From: an uncultured beta proteobacterium
Lineage (GTDB): Bacteria > Pseudomonadota > Gammaproteobacteria > Burkholderiales > Burkholderiaceae_C
DNA length: 56,919 nucleotides
Reading direction: 5' to 3'
Assembly (NCBI GenBank): GCA_903864505.1
Contig: CAIPGC010000322.1
Span: 1 to 56,919 of the forward strand
Shown here: positions 44,817 through 55,515 of the stretch, piece by piece
Layout of the letters: every line of letters begins with the position of its first letter
Numbering within the stretch: position 1 is the stretch's first letter
Translations under genes and position numbers: made by a program
The notes under the pieces: generated by a model
Seen by the model: only the letters and a program-made list of their open reading frames with translations
What the model was told of the DNA's origin: nothing
Database searches by the model: none

Positions 44817-47699
44817 TAGGGTACGCGCAACTTCGCGAATCTCGAAGAACTCCAGCGCATCACCTTCCTGGATGTCGTTGTAGTTCTTGATGGTCAGTCC
44901 GCACTCGAAGTTTTCCTTCACTTCCTTGGCATCGTCCTTGAAACGCTTGAGCGAATCGAGTTCGCCGGTGTAGACGACCACGTTGCCGCGCAACAAGCGC
45001 AACTTGGCCGTGCGTCGTACCAGACCCGAGGTAACCATGCAACCGGCGATGGAACCGATCTTCGATACCTTGAGCACCTGGCGAACCTCGGCCGTACCGA
45101 TGACTTCTTCCTTCTTGTCTGGCGTGAGCATGCCCGACATCGCAAGTTTCAGTTCGTCGACCGCGTCGTAAATGATGTCGTAATACCGAATGTCGACACC
45201 GTTGTTCTCCGCCAACTTGCGTGCACCAGCGTCGGCTCGGGTGTTAAACCCGATGATGACCGCCTTGGCGGCAATTGCCAGATTGACATCCGACTCGCTG
45301 ATGGCACCCACGGCGGTGTACACCATCTGCACCTTGACCTCGTCGGTGGAGAGTTTGAGCAGCGACTGCGCCAGGGCTTCCTGCGAACCCTGCACGTCGG
45401 CCTTGACAATGATGGGAACCATCTTGACCTCGCCGGCAGAAATATCCGTGAACATGTTTTCCAGCTTGGCCGCCTGTTGCTTGGCCAGCTTGGTGTTGCG
45501 GAATTTTCCGGCCCGGTAGGTGGCAATTTCGCGGGCACGGCGTTCATCAGCCAGCACCATGAATTCGTCGCCGGCTTGAGGTACTTCGGTAAGACCCTGG
45601 ATTTCAACCGGAATCGACGGGCCAGCCGTCTTGATCGGCTTGCCGTTCTCATCGAGCATGGCGCGAACACGGCCAAAAGTCTGACCCGCCAGCACCACAT
45701 CGCCAGTTTTGAGCGTGCCAGACTGCACCAGAATCGTGGCCACCGGACCCCGGCCTTTGTCCAGACGGGCTTCGATCACCAGGCCCTTGGCCATTGCGTC
45801 TACCGGTGCCTTGAGTTCGAGCACTTCCGCTTGCAGCAGTACCTGCTCGAGCAACTCGTCGATACCCTGTCCGGTCTTGGCCGACACAGTGACAAACGGG
45901 GAACTACCGCCAAATTCTTCCGGAATCACTTCTTCAACGACAAGCTCGTTTTTTACACGCTCAGGGTTTGCATCGGGCTTGTCGATCTTGTTGATGGCCA
46001 CCACGATAGGCACACCGGCGGCCTTGGCGTGCTTGATGGCTTCCTTGGTCTGCGGCATTACACCGTCGTCGGCTGCGACCACCAGGATCACAATGTCGGT
46101 TGCCTGGGCACCACGGGCACGCATGGCAGTGAAGGCCTCGTGCCCCGGAGTGTCCAGGAACGACACCATGCCGCGCGGGGTTTCCACATGGTAGGCCCCA
46201 ATATGCTGGGTAATGCCACCGGCCTCGCCCGATGCCACTTTGGCGCGGCGAATGTAGTCCAGCAACGATGTCTTGCCGTGGTCCACGTGGCCCATCACAG
46301 TTACTACCGGTGCACGCGGCAGCGCTTCGGCGTCCTGCTGCTGCACCTCGTCATCGGTAAAGGCCTCCGCATCGTCCAGCGCGGCAACAACCGCCTTGTG
46401 GCCCATTTCCTCCACCACAATCATGGCAGTGTCCTGATCCAGCGGCTGATTGATAGTGACCATCTGGCCCAGCTTCATCAAGTGCTTGATGACCTCGGAC
46501 GCCTTGACCGCCATCTTGTGTGCCAACTCGGCCACCGTGATGGTCTCGGGCACGTGCACTTCCAGCACGCGCGCTTCCACCGGTGCCGACACTGTTTCGT
46601 GATCATCGCGTCCGCGATCGCCTCCGCGCTTTCCACGGGGTCCGCTACGCCAATTGGTAGATCGTCCGGCGCCTGCCCCCGTGTCGCCGCGGGTTTTCAA
46701 TTCTTTCTTCTTCGCAGGGTCACCCGCCCAACTCGAAGACAGCTTGGCAGATTTCACTTCCTTGCCGGTACCGGCGGTGGCTGCGCCTGCAGTTCCAGCT
46801 GCCTGCGCCGTCTTTGCCGGCTTGACCACGGTCGAACCCGCTGCCGGCTTGTGCAAGGTCCCCTTCATGCCAGCCTTTGCCTCGGCCGCCGAAGGCGCTG
46901 CCTCGGGCCGCTTTGCAACCAGCACCTTCTTGGGAGTGGACATCATGGACCGAATGGCGGCAGCTTCGGCCTCGGCTTTGCGTCGGCGATTTCCCAAGTC
47001 TGCAGCCCGCGCTACTTCTTCGTCAGCGATCACCTTCGATGCTGCGGCCGCTTTTTCACGCACTGCGGTGGCCACCCTGGCCACCTCCACCGGATCGGGT
47101 TGGGCAGGCACGCTCTTCAGCGGTGCGGAACCCGATGTCTCCTGCACTGGAGTCGAGTCCAACGCTTGCGGTTCCTGCAAGGTTTGCTCGGCGGCTTTCT
47201 CGGCAGCCGCGTGCGCACGGGCTTCCTGCTCTTCACGCTCGCGACGACGCTGCGCCAGTTCTTCCTCCTGGCGACGGATGAACTCTGCCTGGCGGCGCGC
47301 TTCTTCCTCACGGCGCGCCAATTCTGCTTCGTCAATAACCGAGGCGGATGCAGTGGCAGCTTCTGCTTCTACCGTTTCCTGGGGTTGATCCGAACCATCT
47401 TCCCGACGCACAAACGTCCGCTTCTTTCGCACTTCTACCTGGATCGTGCGCGCTTTACCCGTTGCATCGGCCTGTTTGATCTCGGTGGTCTGCTTTTTGA
47501 CCAGCGTGATCTTCTTGCGGTCCGCATTCGCAGTACCGTGACTGCTCTGCAAGAAATTCAACAGGCTGTGCTTATCCGCATCGGTGAGGACGTCAGTGGC
47601 AGCAGACTTGGCTACCCCAGCCGACTTCAACTGTTCAAGCAGCGTATCGGTAGATTTTTTGAGTTCATTTGCAAACTCGGCGACGGTCGTACTGGACAT
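44814..47699 (-). CDS. infB: Translation initiation factor IF-2
   Basis: 961 residues from ATG 47699. Two IF2N-type modules are visible: at the start ([26 protein letters not shown]) and around residue 390 ([26 protein letters not shown]). A long charged Ala/Glu/Lys-rich linker separates them. The GTPase domain has [23 protein letters not shown] and NKIDKP, and the C-terminal domains bind fMet-tRNA. It positions initiator tRNA on the 30S subunit. Overlapping ORFs on the other strand are shadows of this repetitive composition. Confidence 0.97.
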   Translation of the reverse strand: MSSTTVAEFANELKKSTDTLLEQLKSAGVAKSAATDVLTDADKHSLLNFLQSSHGTANADRKKITLVKKQTTEIKQADATGKARTIQVEVRKKRTFVRREDGSDQPQETVEAEAATASASVIDEAELARREEEARRQAEFIRRQEEELAQRRREREEQEARAHAAAEKAAEQTLQEPQALDSTPVQETSGSAPLKSVPAQPDPVEVARVATAVREKAAAASKVIADEEVARAADLGNRRRKAEAEAAAIRSMMSTPKKVLVAKRPEAAPSAAEAKAGMKGTLHKPAAGSTVVKPAKTAQAAGTAGAATAGTGKEVKSAKLSSSWAGDPAKKKELKTRGDTGAGAGRSTNWRSGPRGKRGGDRGRDDHETVSAPVEARVLEVHVPETITVAELAHKMAVKASEVIKHLMKLGQMVTINQPLDQDTAMIVVEEMGHKAVVAALDDAEAFTDDEVQQQDAEALPRAPVVTVMGHVDHGKTSLLDYIRRAKVASGEAGGITQHIGAYHVETPRGMVSFLDTPGHEAFTAMRARGAQATDIVILVVAADDGVMPQTKEAIKHAKAAGVPIVVAINKIDKPDANPERVKNELVVEEVIPEEFGGSSPFVTVSAKTGQGIDELLEQVLLQAEVLELKAPVDAMAKGLVIEARLDKGRGPVATILVQSGTLKTGDVVLAGQTFGRVRAMLDENGKPIKTAGPSIPVEIQGLTEVPQAGDEFMVLADERRAREIATYRAGKFRNTKLAKQQAAKLENMFTDISAGEVKMVPIIVKADVQGSQEALAQSLLKLSTDEVKVQMVYTAVGAISESDVNLAIAAKAVIIGFNTRADAGARKLAENNGVDIRYYDIIYDAVDELKLAMSGMLTPDKKEEVIGTAEVRQVLKVSKIGSIAGCMVTSGLVRRTAKLRLLRGNVVVYTGELDSLKRFKDDAKEVKENFECGLTIKNYNDIQEGDALEFFEIREVARTL

Positions 47700-47781
47700 T
47701 TGTTGTGTAACCTTTAGCGTCGGCTTGGCAGACCTTTTGGGCAACTGCTAGCCTTATTCTGAAACTTTTCTTACATGACTA

Positions 47782-49278
47782 TTACTCTTGAGAAGCAGCG
47801 TCATTGACAAACCAATGAGCACGCGCTTTCATGATCAGCGCCTTGGCCTCGTCCACAGACTGGCCGGTAATTTCGGTGAGTTCGTCGACTGCGAGATCGG
47901 CGAGGTCATCGCGCGTATGTACCGCCGCGTCTGCCAACTTTCCGATCTGCTCGGAAGTCAGCGCACCCAGATCGCGCAAGTCCTGCGAAACCTCGTCCAC
48001 GCTTTCCTCATGTGCAATTTCCATGGTCAACAGCGCGTCTTTGGCACGGGTGCGCAATTCGTTCACCGTGTCTTCATCGAAGGACTCGATCTCCAGCATT
48101 TCCTGCAGCGGCACATAAGCCACTTCTTCGAGGCTGGTAAAACCTTCGGCGATCAGGATATCTGCAATCTCTTCGTCGACGTCAAGCTTTTCCATGAACA
48201 ACTTGCGACCGGAGTCGGTTTCGTCGGCCTGCTTCTGCGCAGACTCCGCCGCGTCCATGATGTTGATCTTCCAACCTGTCAATTCAGAGGCCAGACGCAC
48301 GTTTTGTCCGCCGCGACCGATGGCAATGGCCAGGTTCTCTTCGTCAACCACCACATCCATGGCGTGGCGCTCTTCATCGACCACAATGGACGACACGTTG
48401 GCAGGAGCCAAGGCACCGATGACGAACTGCGCTGGATCTTCACTCCACAACACGATATCGACCCGCTCACCAGCGAGTTCGTTGGTTACGCCGTTGACGC
48501 GGGTTCCCCGTACGCCGACACAGGTGCCAATCGGGTCAACCCGCTTGTCGTGCGACAACACGGCAATCTTGGCGCGCGAACCCGGATCGCGGGCGCACGA
48601 CTTGATCTCCAGCAAGCCCTGTTCGATCTCGGGGACTTCCTGACGGAACAACTCGATCATGAATTCCGGTGCCGAGCGCGACAGCACGATGGGTGCCCCA
48701 CGCAGGGTTAAATCGACTTCCATGATCATGGCCCGCACACGGTCACCGGTACGCAAGTTTTCTTTGGGGATCATTTCGGAGCGACGCAGTCGCCCCTCAA
48801 CCCGACCGCTTTCGACGATCAGGTCACCCTTGTCCATGCGCTTGACGGTACCAACGAAGATGTTGTCGCCACGGGACATGAAGTCATTGAGCAGCATCTC
48901 ACGCTCTGCATCACGAATCTTCTGCAAGATGACCTGTTTGGCAGCCATGGCACCGATGCGGCCAATCGGCACCGACTCGACCGACTCCTCGATGTACTCG
49001 TCGACTTCAATGTCCGGAATTTGGTCTTTTGCCTCAAACAGCAATATTTCCTGATCGGGCAGTTGCAGGCCGGCCTCGTCGGGCACCACATGCCAGCGGC
49101 GGAAGGTCTCATAATTGCCGCTGTCGCGGTCCAGCGCCACACGAATGTCGACGTCGCCGGGATACAGTTTCTTGGTTGCCTGCGCCAGGGCCGCCTCAAC
49201 GGCACCCAGCACCACATCACGCTCCACGTTCTTTTCACGTGAAATTGCTTCAACCAGCATTAACAGTTCGCGATTCAT
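47782..49278 (-). CDS. nusA: Transcription termination/antitermination protein NusA
   Basis: 498 residues from ATG 49278. The N-terminal RNA-polymerase-binding domain begins [41 protein letters not shown]. An S1 domain ([31 protein letters not shown]) and two KH domains ([70 protein letters not shown]) follow, then two acidic C-terminal repeats. NusA affects pausing and termination and, in E. coli, the expression of its own operon. It lies between rimP and infB. Confidence 0.97.
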   Translation of the reverse strand: MNRELLMLVEAISREKNVERDVVLGAVEAALAQATKKLYPGDVDIRVALDRDSGNYETFRRWHVVPDEAGLQLPDQEILLFEAKDQIPDIEVDEYIEESVESVPIGRIGAMAAKQVILQKIRDAEREMLLNDFMSRGDNIFVGTVKRMDKGDLIVESGRVEGRLRRSEMIPKENLRTGDRVRAMIMEVDLTLRGAPIVLSRSAPEFMIELFRQEVPEIEQGLLEIKSCARDPGSRAKIAVLSHDKRVDPIGTCVGVRGTRVNGVTNELAGERVDIVLWSEDPAQFVIGALAPANVSSIVVDEERHAMDVVVDEENLAIAIGRGGQNVRLASELTGWKINIMDAAESAQKQADETDSGRKLFMEKLDVDEEIADILIAEGFTSLEEVAYVPLQEMLEIESFDEDTVNELRTRAKDALLTMEIAHEESVDEVSQDLRDLGALTSEQIGKLADAAVHTRDDLADLAVDELTEITGQSVDEAKALIMKARAHWFVNDAASQE

Positions 49279-49319
49279 GCCATGACTCTCCTGAACACTC
49301 ATTTCAACCAAAAATAAAG

Positions 49320-49919
49320 TTACAAAGGCTCGGTGCCCGTCGCTGCACCCCGCCCCTTGAAGCTGACCAAAGGCGCCAGACGCGCCTCCCGCAACTCTTC
49401 CAAACAAAATCCCAAGGCCTGCACCGGGGGAGGTGTACGCTTTTTGCTCACCCGCTGGCCCGGCTTGACTGCAGGCGCATCGCTCCAGACGATTTGCCAC
49501 CCGACACCGCCATCCGTCAGCGTCAGACGCTCCAGCACGCCCCGAAACTTCTTCCTGTTGGCGCTGACTTGACCGCCTGCGGCTGCACCCATCGCCTGCT
49601 TTAAGGTGATGTCAATCGTGTGCCCGACAAAACGTTCGAAATCAGCCACATGGCGCAGGGGACGGTCAATGCCTGGCGAAGACACTTCCAGTCGCCTGTA
49701 CTCCACGCCATCGACTTCCAGCGAAAACTGCAGTTGGCGGTTGACCTTTTCACAGTCCTCCACGTTCACAAACTGCTCAACCCGCACCCCACCCTCAACC
49801 GGCGCAACCCACGGCAGATCAATCGTGATGCGCAACAAACCACCCGCGGAGCGTTCAATCTCCACCAGGTCGTAACCCAGACCGCCCACCGTTTGTTGAA
49901 CAATTTCCTGAAGCGCCAC
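49320..49919 (-). CDS. rimP: Ribosome maturation factor RimP
   Basis: 199 residues, starting at a GTG ([37 protein letters not shown]). The core [57 protein letters not shown] is canonical. The C-terminal part (about residues 115-199) is longer than in E. coli RimP. It acts in 30S subunit maturation and is the first gene of the rimP-nusA-infB-rbfA-truB-typA operon, preceded by a terminator-like hairpin. Confidence 0.94.
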   Translation of the reverse strand: MALQEIVQQTVGGLGYDLVEIERSAGGLLRITIDLPWVAPVEGGVRVEQFVNVEDCEKVNRQLQFSLEVDGVEYRRLEVSSPGIDRPLRHVADFERFVGHTIDITLKQAMGAAAGGQVSANRKKFRGVLERLTLTDGGVGWQIVWSDAPAVKPGQRVSKKRTPPPVQALGFCLEELREARLAPLVSFKGRGAATGTEPL

Positions 49920-49950
49920 TTAAGCTCAGCCTACTCAAAAACAATCGACC

Positions 49951-49984
49951 AAAAAAAACGGGCGGTAGTTACCCGCCCGTTTGG
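49951..49984 (-). terminator. Terminator-like hairpin in the rimP operon leader (possible attenuator)
   Basis: In the minus direction ACGGGCGG...(loop)...CCGCCCGT is followed by a run of eight T. The stem is about 8 bp of GC-rich pairs plus flanking A-T pairs, at 49957-49982. It lies between a TACAAT-like -10 element (49997-50002, minus) and the rimP start at 49919, so transcription of the operon would meet it within about 10-40 bases. Confidence 0.65.
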
Positions 49985-50108
49985 TCGTGAGGATGCATTG
50001 TAGCTCAAAAAACTGCGCTAAACCCCTTGATTCTTAAGGAAATCATCGCCTGCAACGTGCCATGAATCACATGCGACAATCGCGCATCTTTTTCGAGGAG
50101 TCAGCCCC

Positions 50109-50903
50109 ATGGGTTTTTTGGATGGCAAAAAGCTATTGATCACTGGCGTTCTGAGCAACCGCTCTATCGCCTACGGTATTGCCAGGGCCTGCCACGCCCA
50201 GGGCGCAGAGTTGGCGTTCAGCTACGTTGGCGAACGTTTCAAGGACCGCACTACAGAGTTTGCAGCCGACTTCAATTCCAAGCTGATTTTTGATTGTGAT
50301 GTGGGCGATGATGCCCAAATCGATGCACTGTTCAAGGGCCTGTCTTCTGCATGGCCGAAGTTTGATGGTCTGGTGCATAGCATCGGCTTTGCGCCCCGCG
50401 AGGCCATTGCGGGCAACTTCCTCGATGGATTGACCCGCGAAAACTACCGCATTGCGCACGACATCAGCGCCTACAGTTTCCCGGCACTGGCCAAGGCAGC
50501 CCTTCCCTACCTGAACGACAAGGCGGCACTGCTGACCCTGTCCTACCTGGGTGCTGAGCGCATCATTCCGCACTACAACACCATGGGGTTGGCCAAGGCT
50601 TCGCTGGAGGCATCGGTCCGCTACCTGGCAGAGGCCGTCGGCCGGTTGCCCGATGGCCGCTCCATCCGTGTCAACGGCATCAGCGCCGGTCCCATCAAGA
50701 CACTGGCAGCCAGCGGCATCAAGGACTTTGGCAAATTGCTGGGTTACGTCGCCGCTTCGGCACCGAATCGGCGCAACGTCACCATCGATGAAGTAGGCAA
50801 CGTAGCTGCGTTCATGCTGAGTGACCTCGCAAGCGGGGTCACCGCGGAAATCACCTACGTCGACGGCGGCCACAGCAAGAGCATGGGCGTAGCTGCCGAT
50901 TGA
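50109..50903 (+). CDS. fabI: Enoyl-ACP reductase FabI
   Basis: 264 residues of the FabI SDR subclass: [36 protein letters not shown], the VHSIGFAP loop, and the catalytic Tyr and Lys in [19 protein letters not shown]. The C-terminal part reads [39 protein letters not shown]. It reduces trans-2-enoyl-ACP with NADH in fatty acid elongation and is the target of triclosan in relatives. A GAGGAG ribosome site lies at 50095-50100. It is alone on its strand. Confidence 0.96.
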   Translation: MGFLDGKKLLITGVLSNRSIAYGIARACHAQGAELAFSYVGERFKDRTTEFAADFNSKLIFDCDVGDDAQIDALFKGLSSAWPKFDGLVHSIGFAPREAIAGNFLDGLTRENYRIAHDISAYSFPALAKAALPYLNDKAALLTLSYLGAERIIPHYNTMGLAKASLEASVRYLAEAVGRLPDGRSIRVNGISAGPIKTLAASGIKDFGKLLGYVAASAPNRRNVTIDEVGNVAAFMLSDLASGVTAEITYVDGGHSKSMGVAAD

Positions 50904-50926
50904 TGTTCATTGATCAAAAGGGCATC

Positions 50927-50972
50927 TGAACCGCGCATCATAAGCGCAGACAGCTATACTATTTAAAGCAAT
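50927..50972 (-). repeat. Dispersed ~46 bp repeat, copy 11 (between fabI and the decarboxylase gene)
   Basis: On the minus strand: TTGCTTTAAATAGTAT, AGCTGT, CTGCGCTTATGATG, CGCGGTTCAG. It sits in the 77-bp convergent gap and so lies at the 3' ends of both genes, where it could act as a transcript end structure. Confidence 0.7.
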
Positions 50973-50980
50973 TTCGGCCG

Positions 50981-53254
50981 CTATTTTTGTTGCACACAGT
51001 CGGCGAAGTAATGCACCTTGCCGTCAGGCCCTTCTTCTTCCACCAATCCATGAATGTCCGTTTCAAAGCCGGGGCACTGGGCATTGAATTCCCGTGAGAA
51101 CTTGAGGTAGTCGACGATCTTCCTGTTGAATACCTCGCCAGGAATCAACAACGGAATGCCGGGGGGGTACGGCGTGACCAGACCGACCGTGATGCGCCCT
51201 TCAAGTTTGTCAATTTCGACGCGCTCGGTCTTGCGCAATGCGATGTGCGCGTAGGCATCGCTTGGCTTCATGGCGGGCGTGAGGTCACTGAGGTACATCT
51301 CAGTCGTCAGTCGGGCAATGTCGTACTTCGCGTACAGCGTATGCAAATGCTGACAGAGGTCGGCCAGCCCCATTTTTTCGTAGCGTGGACGAACCTTGCA
51401 AAACTCGGGGAGGATGCGCCACATCGGCTGGTTCTTGTCGTAGTCGTCCTTGAACTGCTGCAGCGCGGTCAACATGCTATTCCAGCGGCCTTTGGTAATG
51501 CCGATAGTGAACATGATGAAGAAGCTGTAGAGCCCGGTCTTCTCTACGACCACGCCATGCTCAGCCAGAAACTTGGTCACGATACTGGCCGGGATGCCAG
51601 TCTTGGCAAATTTTCCGTTCAGATCCATGCCCGGTGTGACGATGGTTGCCTTGATCGGGTCCAGCATGTTGAATCCCGCGGCCATCTTGCCAAAGCCATG
51701 CCAGTTGGCCTTGGCGCTTCTGCTCTCACCCTTGATGACCCAGTCGGTCGCCCGACCAATCCCTTCATCGGCCAGTTTGTCCGGCCCCCAGACCTTGAAC
51801 CACCAGTCGTCGCCATACTCTTCGTCCACCTTGCGCATGGCACGACGGAAGTCGAGCGCTTCGGCGATGCTTTCCTCCACCAATGCGGTGCCGCCAGGCG
51901 GCTCCATCATGGCTGCTGCCACATCGCAGCTGGCGATGATGCTGTACTGCGGGCTGGTACTGGTGTGCATCAGATAGGCCTCGTTGAACAGAGGACGGTC
52001 CAGTTTTACCGTCTGTGAGTCTTGCACCAGTACGTGGCTGGCCTGGCTGATGCCGGCCAGCAATTTGTGGATCGATTGGGTCGAGTACACCATCGCGTGT
52101 CGGGGTCGCGCGCGCTTCTTGCCCATGGCATGGTAGGTGCCGTAAAACGGGTGGAACGCTGCGTGCGGCAGCCATGCTTCGTCGAAATGCAGGTTCTCGA
52201 TGTAGCCGTCGAGCATGTGCTTGATCGTCTCGGTGTTGTAGAGCACCCCGTCGTAGGTGGACTGCGTGATGGTCAGTACGCGCGGCTTGACCTTTTTCGC
52301 ATCCACACCCATGAGCAGTGGATTGGCCTTGATCTTGGCCTGGATGGAGGTGATCTCAAACTCTTCCTTGGGAATCGGACCGATGATGCCAAAGTGATTG
52401 CGCGTGGGCTTGAGAAACACCGGGATGGCACCGGTCATAATGATCGAGTGAAGAATGGACTTGTGGCAATTGCGGTCCACCACCACCACATCACCTGGCG
52501 CCACGGTGTGGTGCCACACCATTTTGTTGCTGGTGCTGGTGCCATTGGTCACAAAAAAACAATGGTCCGCATTGAAGATACGCGCCGCATTGCGCTCACT
52601 GGCTCCGATAGCGCCGTCGTGGTCCAGCAGCTGCCCAAGTTCTTCCACTGCATTGCACACGTCTGCACGCAGCATGTTTTCACCAAAAAACTGGTGGAAC
52701 ATCTGGCCCACCGGGCTTTTCAGAAATGCCACGCCACCCGAGTGACCGGGGCAATGCCAGCTGTAAGAGCCGTCCTCGGCGTAGTCGAGCAAGGCCTTGA
52801 AGAACGGCGGCTGCACACCTTCGAGGTAGCTTTTGGCTTCGCGGATGATGTGGCGCGCCACGAATTCCGGCGTGTCTTCAAACATGTGGATGAACCCGTG
52901 CAACTCGCGCAGGATATCGTTGGGGATGTGGCGACTGGTCTTGGTTTCTCCATACACGTAGATCGGCACATCCAGGTTCTTGCGGCGCACTTCCTCAATG
53001 AAGTGGCGCAGGTTGAGTACCGCCGGGTCGAGGTCCGGACCGGGTGTGAACTCCTCATCGTCGATCGACAAAATGAAGGCGCTGGCACGACTTTGCTGTT
53101 GCGCAAATTGGCTGAGGTCGCCATAACTGGTGACACCAAGCACTTCAAAGCCCTCTGATTCGATGGCCTGCGCCAACGCACGAATGCCCAGCCCTGAGGT
53201 GTTTTCGGAACGAAAATCTTCATCAATGATGATGATGGGAAAGCGAAACTTCAT
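50981..53254 (-). CDS. Orn/Lys/Arg decarboxylase (class III PLP enzyme)
   Basis: 757 residues from ATG 53254. An N-terminal receiver-like 'wing' domain (MKFRFPIIIIDEDFRSENTSGLGIRALAQAIESEGFEV) precedes the large PLP domain: SYSWHCPGHSGGVAFLKSPVG, NADHCFFVTNGTSTSNKMV, and the PLP Lys in STQSIHKLLAG. The C-terminal domain follows. The family makes cadaverine, putrescine or agmatine by decarboxylation; lysine or arginine decarboxylase cannot be separated by eye. No antiporter gene is adjacent. It faces the nfeD gene across 135 bp. Confidence 0.93.
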   Translation of the reverse strand: MKFRFPIIIIDEDFRSENTSGLGIRALAQAIESEGFEVLGVTSYGDLSQFAQQQSRASAFILSIDDEEFTPGPDLDPAVLNLRHFIEEVRRKNLDVPIYVYGETKTSRHIPNDILRELHGFIHMFEDTPEFVARHIIREAKSYLEGVQPPFFKALLDYAEDGSYSWHCPGHSGGVAFLKSPVGQMFHQFFGENMLRADVCNAVEELGQLLDHDGAIGASERNAARIFNADHCFFVTNGTSTSNKMVWHHTVAPGDVVVVDRNCHKSILHSIIMTGAIPVFLKPTRNHFGIIGPIPKEEFEITSIQAKIKANPLLMGVDAKKVKPRVLTITQSTYDGVLYNTETIKHMLDGYIENLHFDEAWLPHAAFHPFYGTYHAMGKKRARPRHAMVYSTQSIHKLLAGISQASHVLVQDSQTVKLDRPLFNEAYLMHTSTSPQYSIIASCDVAAAMMEPPGGTALVEESIAEALDFRRAMRKVDEEYGDDWWFKVWGPDKLADEGIGRATDWVIKGESRSAKANWHGFGKMAAGFNMLDPIKATIVTPGMDLNGKFAKTGIPASIVTKFLAEHGVVVEKTGLYSFFIMFTIGITKGRWNSMLTALQQFKDDYDKNQPMWRILPEFCKVRPRYEKMGLADLCQHLHTLYAKYDIARLTTEMYLSDLTPAMKPSDAYAHIALRKTERVEIDKLEGRITVGLVTPYPPGIPLLIPGEVFNRKIVDYLKFSREFNAQCPGFETDIHGLVEEEGPDGKVHYFADCVQQK

Positions 53255-53389
53255 GCGGGGCTCCAACAACAGGCCAATAAACAGCAAAGCTGGCGCGAAG
53301 TGTAAGTACTAATCGGCAGCTCTCAGGATGTCCGGGCCCCATTTGGCACACAATGTGGTGTTGTCAATACATTTGGAAGGTGGCGACAC

Positions 53390-53815
53390 ATGGCTGACAC
53401 GACGATTTGGTGGCTTCTTGCCGGGGGTGCGGTGGTGGTTGAGTTGATCACCGGAACGTTTTACCTGCTGATGCTGGGTATTGGACTGGCGGGCGCTGCG
53501 ATATCGTCGCATTTGGGGGCAAATCAGGTTGTGCAATTGTTGGTGGCCGCCGCAGTGGGCGGTGGCGCTGTTGTCGCTTGGCATATCAAGCAAACCACAA
53601 GCCCCAGCGAACCGACGGCGCAGGCCAACCCCAATGTCAATCTGGACATTGGTGAGACTGTGCACATCCACGCATGGAACCCGGACGGCACCGCAGATGT
53701 ACAGTACCGCGGCGCGCACTGGACTGCGATACACAAGCCAGGCATAGCGCCCAGCACTGGTGCTCATCGAGTTGCCGAAATGGTCGGCAACCGTCTATTG
53801 GTCGACAAAGTTTAG
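53390..53815 (+). CDS. NfeD family membrane protein
   Basis: 141 residues: two or three membrane helices (TIWWLLAGGAVVVELITGTFYLLMLGIGLAGA and VVQLLVAAAVGGGAVVAW), then a soluble OB-fold NfeD domain (VNLDIGETVHIHAWNPDGTADVQYRGAHWTAIHKPG). NfeD proteins sit beside stomatin/SPFH proteins and are thought to help organise membrane domains. The paraslipin gene begins 10 bp later and is clearly its partner. Confidence 0.9.
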   Translation: MADTTIWWLLAGGAVVVELITGTFYLLMLGIGLAGAAISSHLGANQVVQLLVAAAVGGGAVVAWHIKQTTSPSEPTAQANPNVNLDIGETVHIHAWNPDGTADVQYRGAHWTAIHKPGIAPSTGAHRVAEMVGNRLLVDKV

Positions 53816-53825
53816 GGGAATCACG

Positions 53826-54734
53826 ATGGAAATTGCAATCGTTCTTTTTGTCATTGCGGTCATTTTTGTCTCGCGCTCCATCAAGGTCGTGCCGCAACAG
53901 CATGCATGGGTCATCGAGCGGCTGGGCAAGTACCACGGAACCCTGACACCGGGGCTCAACATACTGGTCCCCTTCATTGACAAAGTTGCCTACAAACACG
54001 TGCTAAAAGAAATTCCGCTGGACATTGCCAGCCAGGTCTGCATTACGCGGGACAACACGCAGTTGCAGGTCGATGGTATCTTGTATTTTCAGGTGACCGA
54101 TGCCATGCGCGCAAGCTACGGCTCGAGCAATTACATCATCGCAATCTCGCAACTCGCTCAGACCTCTTTGCGTTCGGTCATCGGCAAACTGGAGTTGGAC
54201 AAGACTTTCGAGGAGCGCGACATCATTAACGCCCAGGTGGTGGCGGCGATTGATGAAGCGGCATTGAACTGGGGCGTAAAGGTCTTGCGCTACGAGATCA
54301 AGGACCTCACTCCCCCGAAGGAAATACTGCATGCCATGCAAGCACAAATCACCGCAGAGCGCGAAAAGCGTGCACTGATTGCCGCGTCTGAAGGACGGCG
54401 TCAGGAGCAGATCAACATCGCCACCGGTGAACGCGAAGCATTCATTGCACGATCTGAAGGTGAAAAGCAGGCCGTGATCAACAAGGCGCAGGGCGAAGCT
54501 GCGTCCATCACTGCGGTAGCCGATGCAACTGCCAATGCCATTGAGCGCATTGCTGCAGCCATTCGCCAACCCGGCGGCGAGCAGGCAGTGCAGCTCAAGG
54601 TGGCCGAGAAAGCAGTAGAAGCGTACGGCAAGGTCGCAGCAGATGCCACCACGACCCTGATCATTCCTGGCAATATGAGCGAGGTTTCCACCTTAATCGC
54701 GACGGCGATGAAGATGGTTCAAAACAACAAGTAA
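53826..54734 (+). CDS. SPFH/Band 7 paraslipin (QmcA-type)
   Basis: 302 residues from ATG 53826. One N-terminal membrane segment (IAIVLFVIAVIFVSRSI), then the SPFH domain (VPQQHAWVIERLGKYHGTLTPGLNILVPFIDKVAYKHVLKE, TRDNTQLQVDGILYFQVTD) and a coiled coil with the Ala/Glu/Gln-rich IAASEGRRQEQINIATGEREAFIARSEGEKQAVINKAQGEA typical of stomatin-like proteins. It forms oligomeric membrane microdomains. It pairs with the nfeD gene 10 bp upstream. Confidence 0.94.
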   Translation: MEIAIVLFVIAVIFVSRSIKVVPQQHAWVIERLGKYHGTLTPGLNILVPFIDKVAYKHVLKEIPLDIASQVCITRDNTQLQVDGILYFQVTDAMRASYGSSNYIIAISQLAQTSLRSVIGKLELDKTFEERDIINAQVVAAIDEAALNWGVKVLRYEIKDLTPPKEILHAMQAQITAEREKRALIAASEGRRQEQINIATGEREAFIARSEGEKQAVINKAQGEAASITAVADATANAIERIAAAIRQPGGEQAVQLKVAEKAVEAYGKVAADATTTLIIPGNMSEVSTLIATAMKMVQNNK

Positions 54735-55278
54735 CACCAAGCGCAGAAAGACCCAATTGCAAAGGGAAACTAGGGGTTCTAGGGGATCTGCTTTGACGGT
54801 TGGAGACCATTGAAACCTTATCTCTGGCGGCCCCCAGGCGGGATTCGGTATTTGCCACTTTTTCATTGGGGAGCACTTTTGCGAATAGGGCGAATGGCAT
54901 GGGAGGTTCACACCAACGGACGTTGGGTTATTTTGTTTTTTGACGCGGAATTTTCGCCTAAGTAGGTTTCGAATTTTCGTAGATTTTTTGGTTGCTTGAT
55001 GCGCCGTTAGTTCAGTCAACTTTGGTTCGTTTCGGCGGTGCGTTCTGGATTTGATGTTCGTCGGCCCGAGATGGTGTGGCACTGTCTGATGGGTGGTTGG
55101 CCCTGCATATCGTGTGCTGAAAACCGAAGACAACCCGTACATGCGCGAACGTGGGTGTACCAACAAACTGACTTTCCGGGTCGCCAAACACTTTAGTGAC
55201 GAGGCCCTGCTTGGGCGGCTATAGGCTAGGCTAGTCCTTGATGTCAACAAAACATTTTGTTAGACTGCGTTCATGGTT
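54735..55278. other. 544-bp region with no recognised gene, upstream of tRNA-Ala
   Basis: It looks less GC-rich than its neighbours. No reading frame is convincing: the 27-codon frame at 55141-55224 (MRERGCTNKLTFRVAKHFSD...) has no ribosome site and the minus-strand frame that fills it extends into the paraslipin gene. The last 45 bases hold the tRNA promoter. The rest may be decayed DNA next to an integration site. Confidence 0.5.
55238..55266 (+). promoter_or_regulatory. Promoter of tRNA-Ala
   Basis: TTGATG at 55238-55243 and TAGACT at 55261-55266 with a 17-base spacer resemble sigma-70 elements. A GC-rich discriminator (GCGTTC) follows, as usual for stable RNA genes, and the tRNA begins 12 bases later. 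Confidence 0.6.
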
Positions 55279-55354
55279 GGGGGGGTAGCTCAGCTGGGAG
55301 AGCGCTGCGTTCGCAATGCAGAGGTCGGGAGTTCGATCCTCCTCCTCTCCACCA
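55279..55354 (+). tRNA. tRNA-Ala (anticodon CGC)
   Basis: A 76-base tRNA folds fully: 7-bp acceptor stem of seven Gs against CCTCTCC, D-arm GCTC/GAGC, anticodon stem CTGCG/TGCAG with loop TTCGCAA (anticodon CGC at 55312-55314), T-arm GGGAG/CTCCT with loop TTCGATC, and an encoded ACCA end. The G3-U70 wobble pair, the alanine identity element, is present. It reads GCG codons. A strong terminator follows. Confidence 0.95.
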
Positions 55355-55372
55355 AAAATCTTCTTTTAAATC

Positions 55373-55404
55373 AAGCACTTAGCGGAAACGCTAAGTGCTT
55401 TTTT
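55373..55404 (+). terminator. Rho-independent terminator of tRNA-Ala
   Basis: A perfect 12-bp stem AAGCACTTAGCG/CGCTAAGTGCTT with a GAAA tetraloop is followed by a T run to 55404. It lies 19 bp after the tRNA. Confidence 0.9.
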
Positions 55405-55515
55405 GCTGGAGGTATGAAAATAGTATGAAAAAGCGTGCCACAACTGCGGCGCCGTTGGCACTATCCGTTCGTCACCCTGACAGCAGTGATGCAACCACAG
55501 AGCGTCGGGATTGGT

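Noticed and set aside
45477-47717. 746-codon plus-strand open frame
   Set aside because: It is the antisense of infB; the real product is shown by the IF-2 GTPase motifs.
52022-53158. 378-codon plus-strand open frame
   Set aside because: Antisense of the PLP decarboxylase gene, whose motifs are unmistakable.
55141-55224. 27-codon frame MRERGCTNKLTFRVAKHFSD...
   Set aside because: No ribosome site, no recognisable match, and too short to support by itself.
54693-55250. 185-codon minus-strand open frame next to paraslipin
   Set aside because: It extends into the paraslipin coding sequence, starts inside low-complexity DNA and has no recognisable domain or ribosome site.
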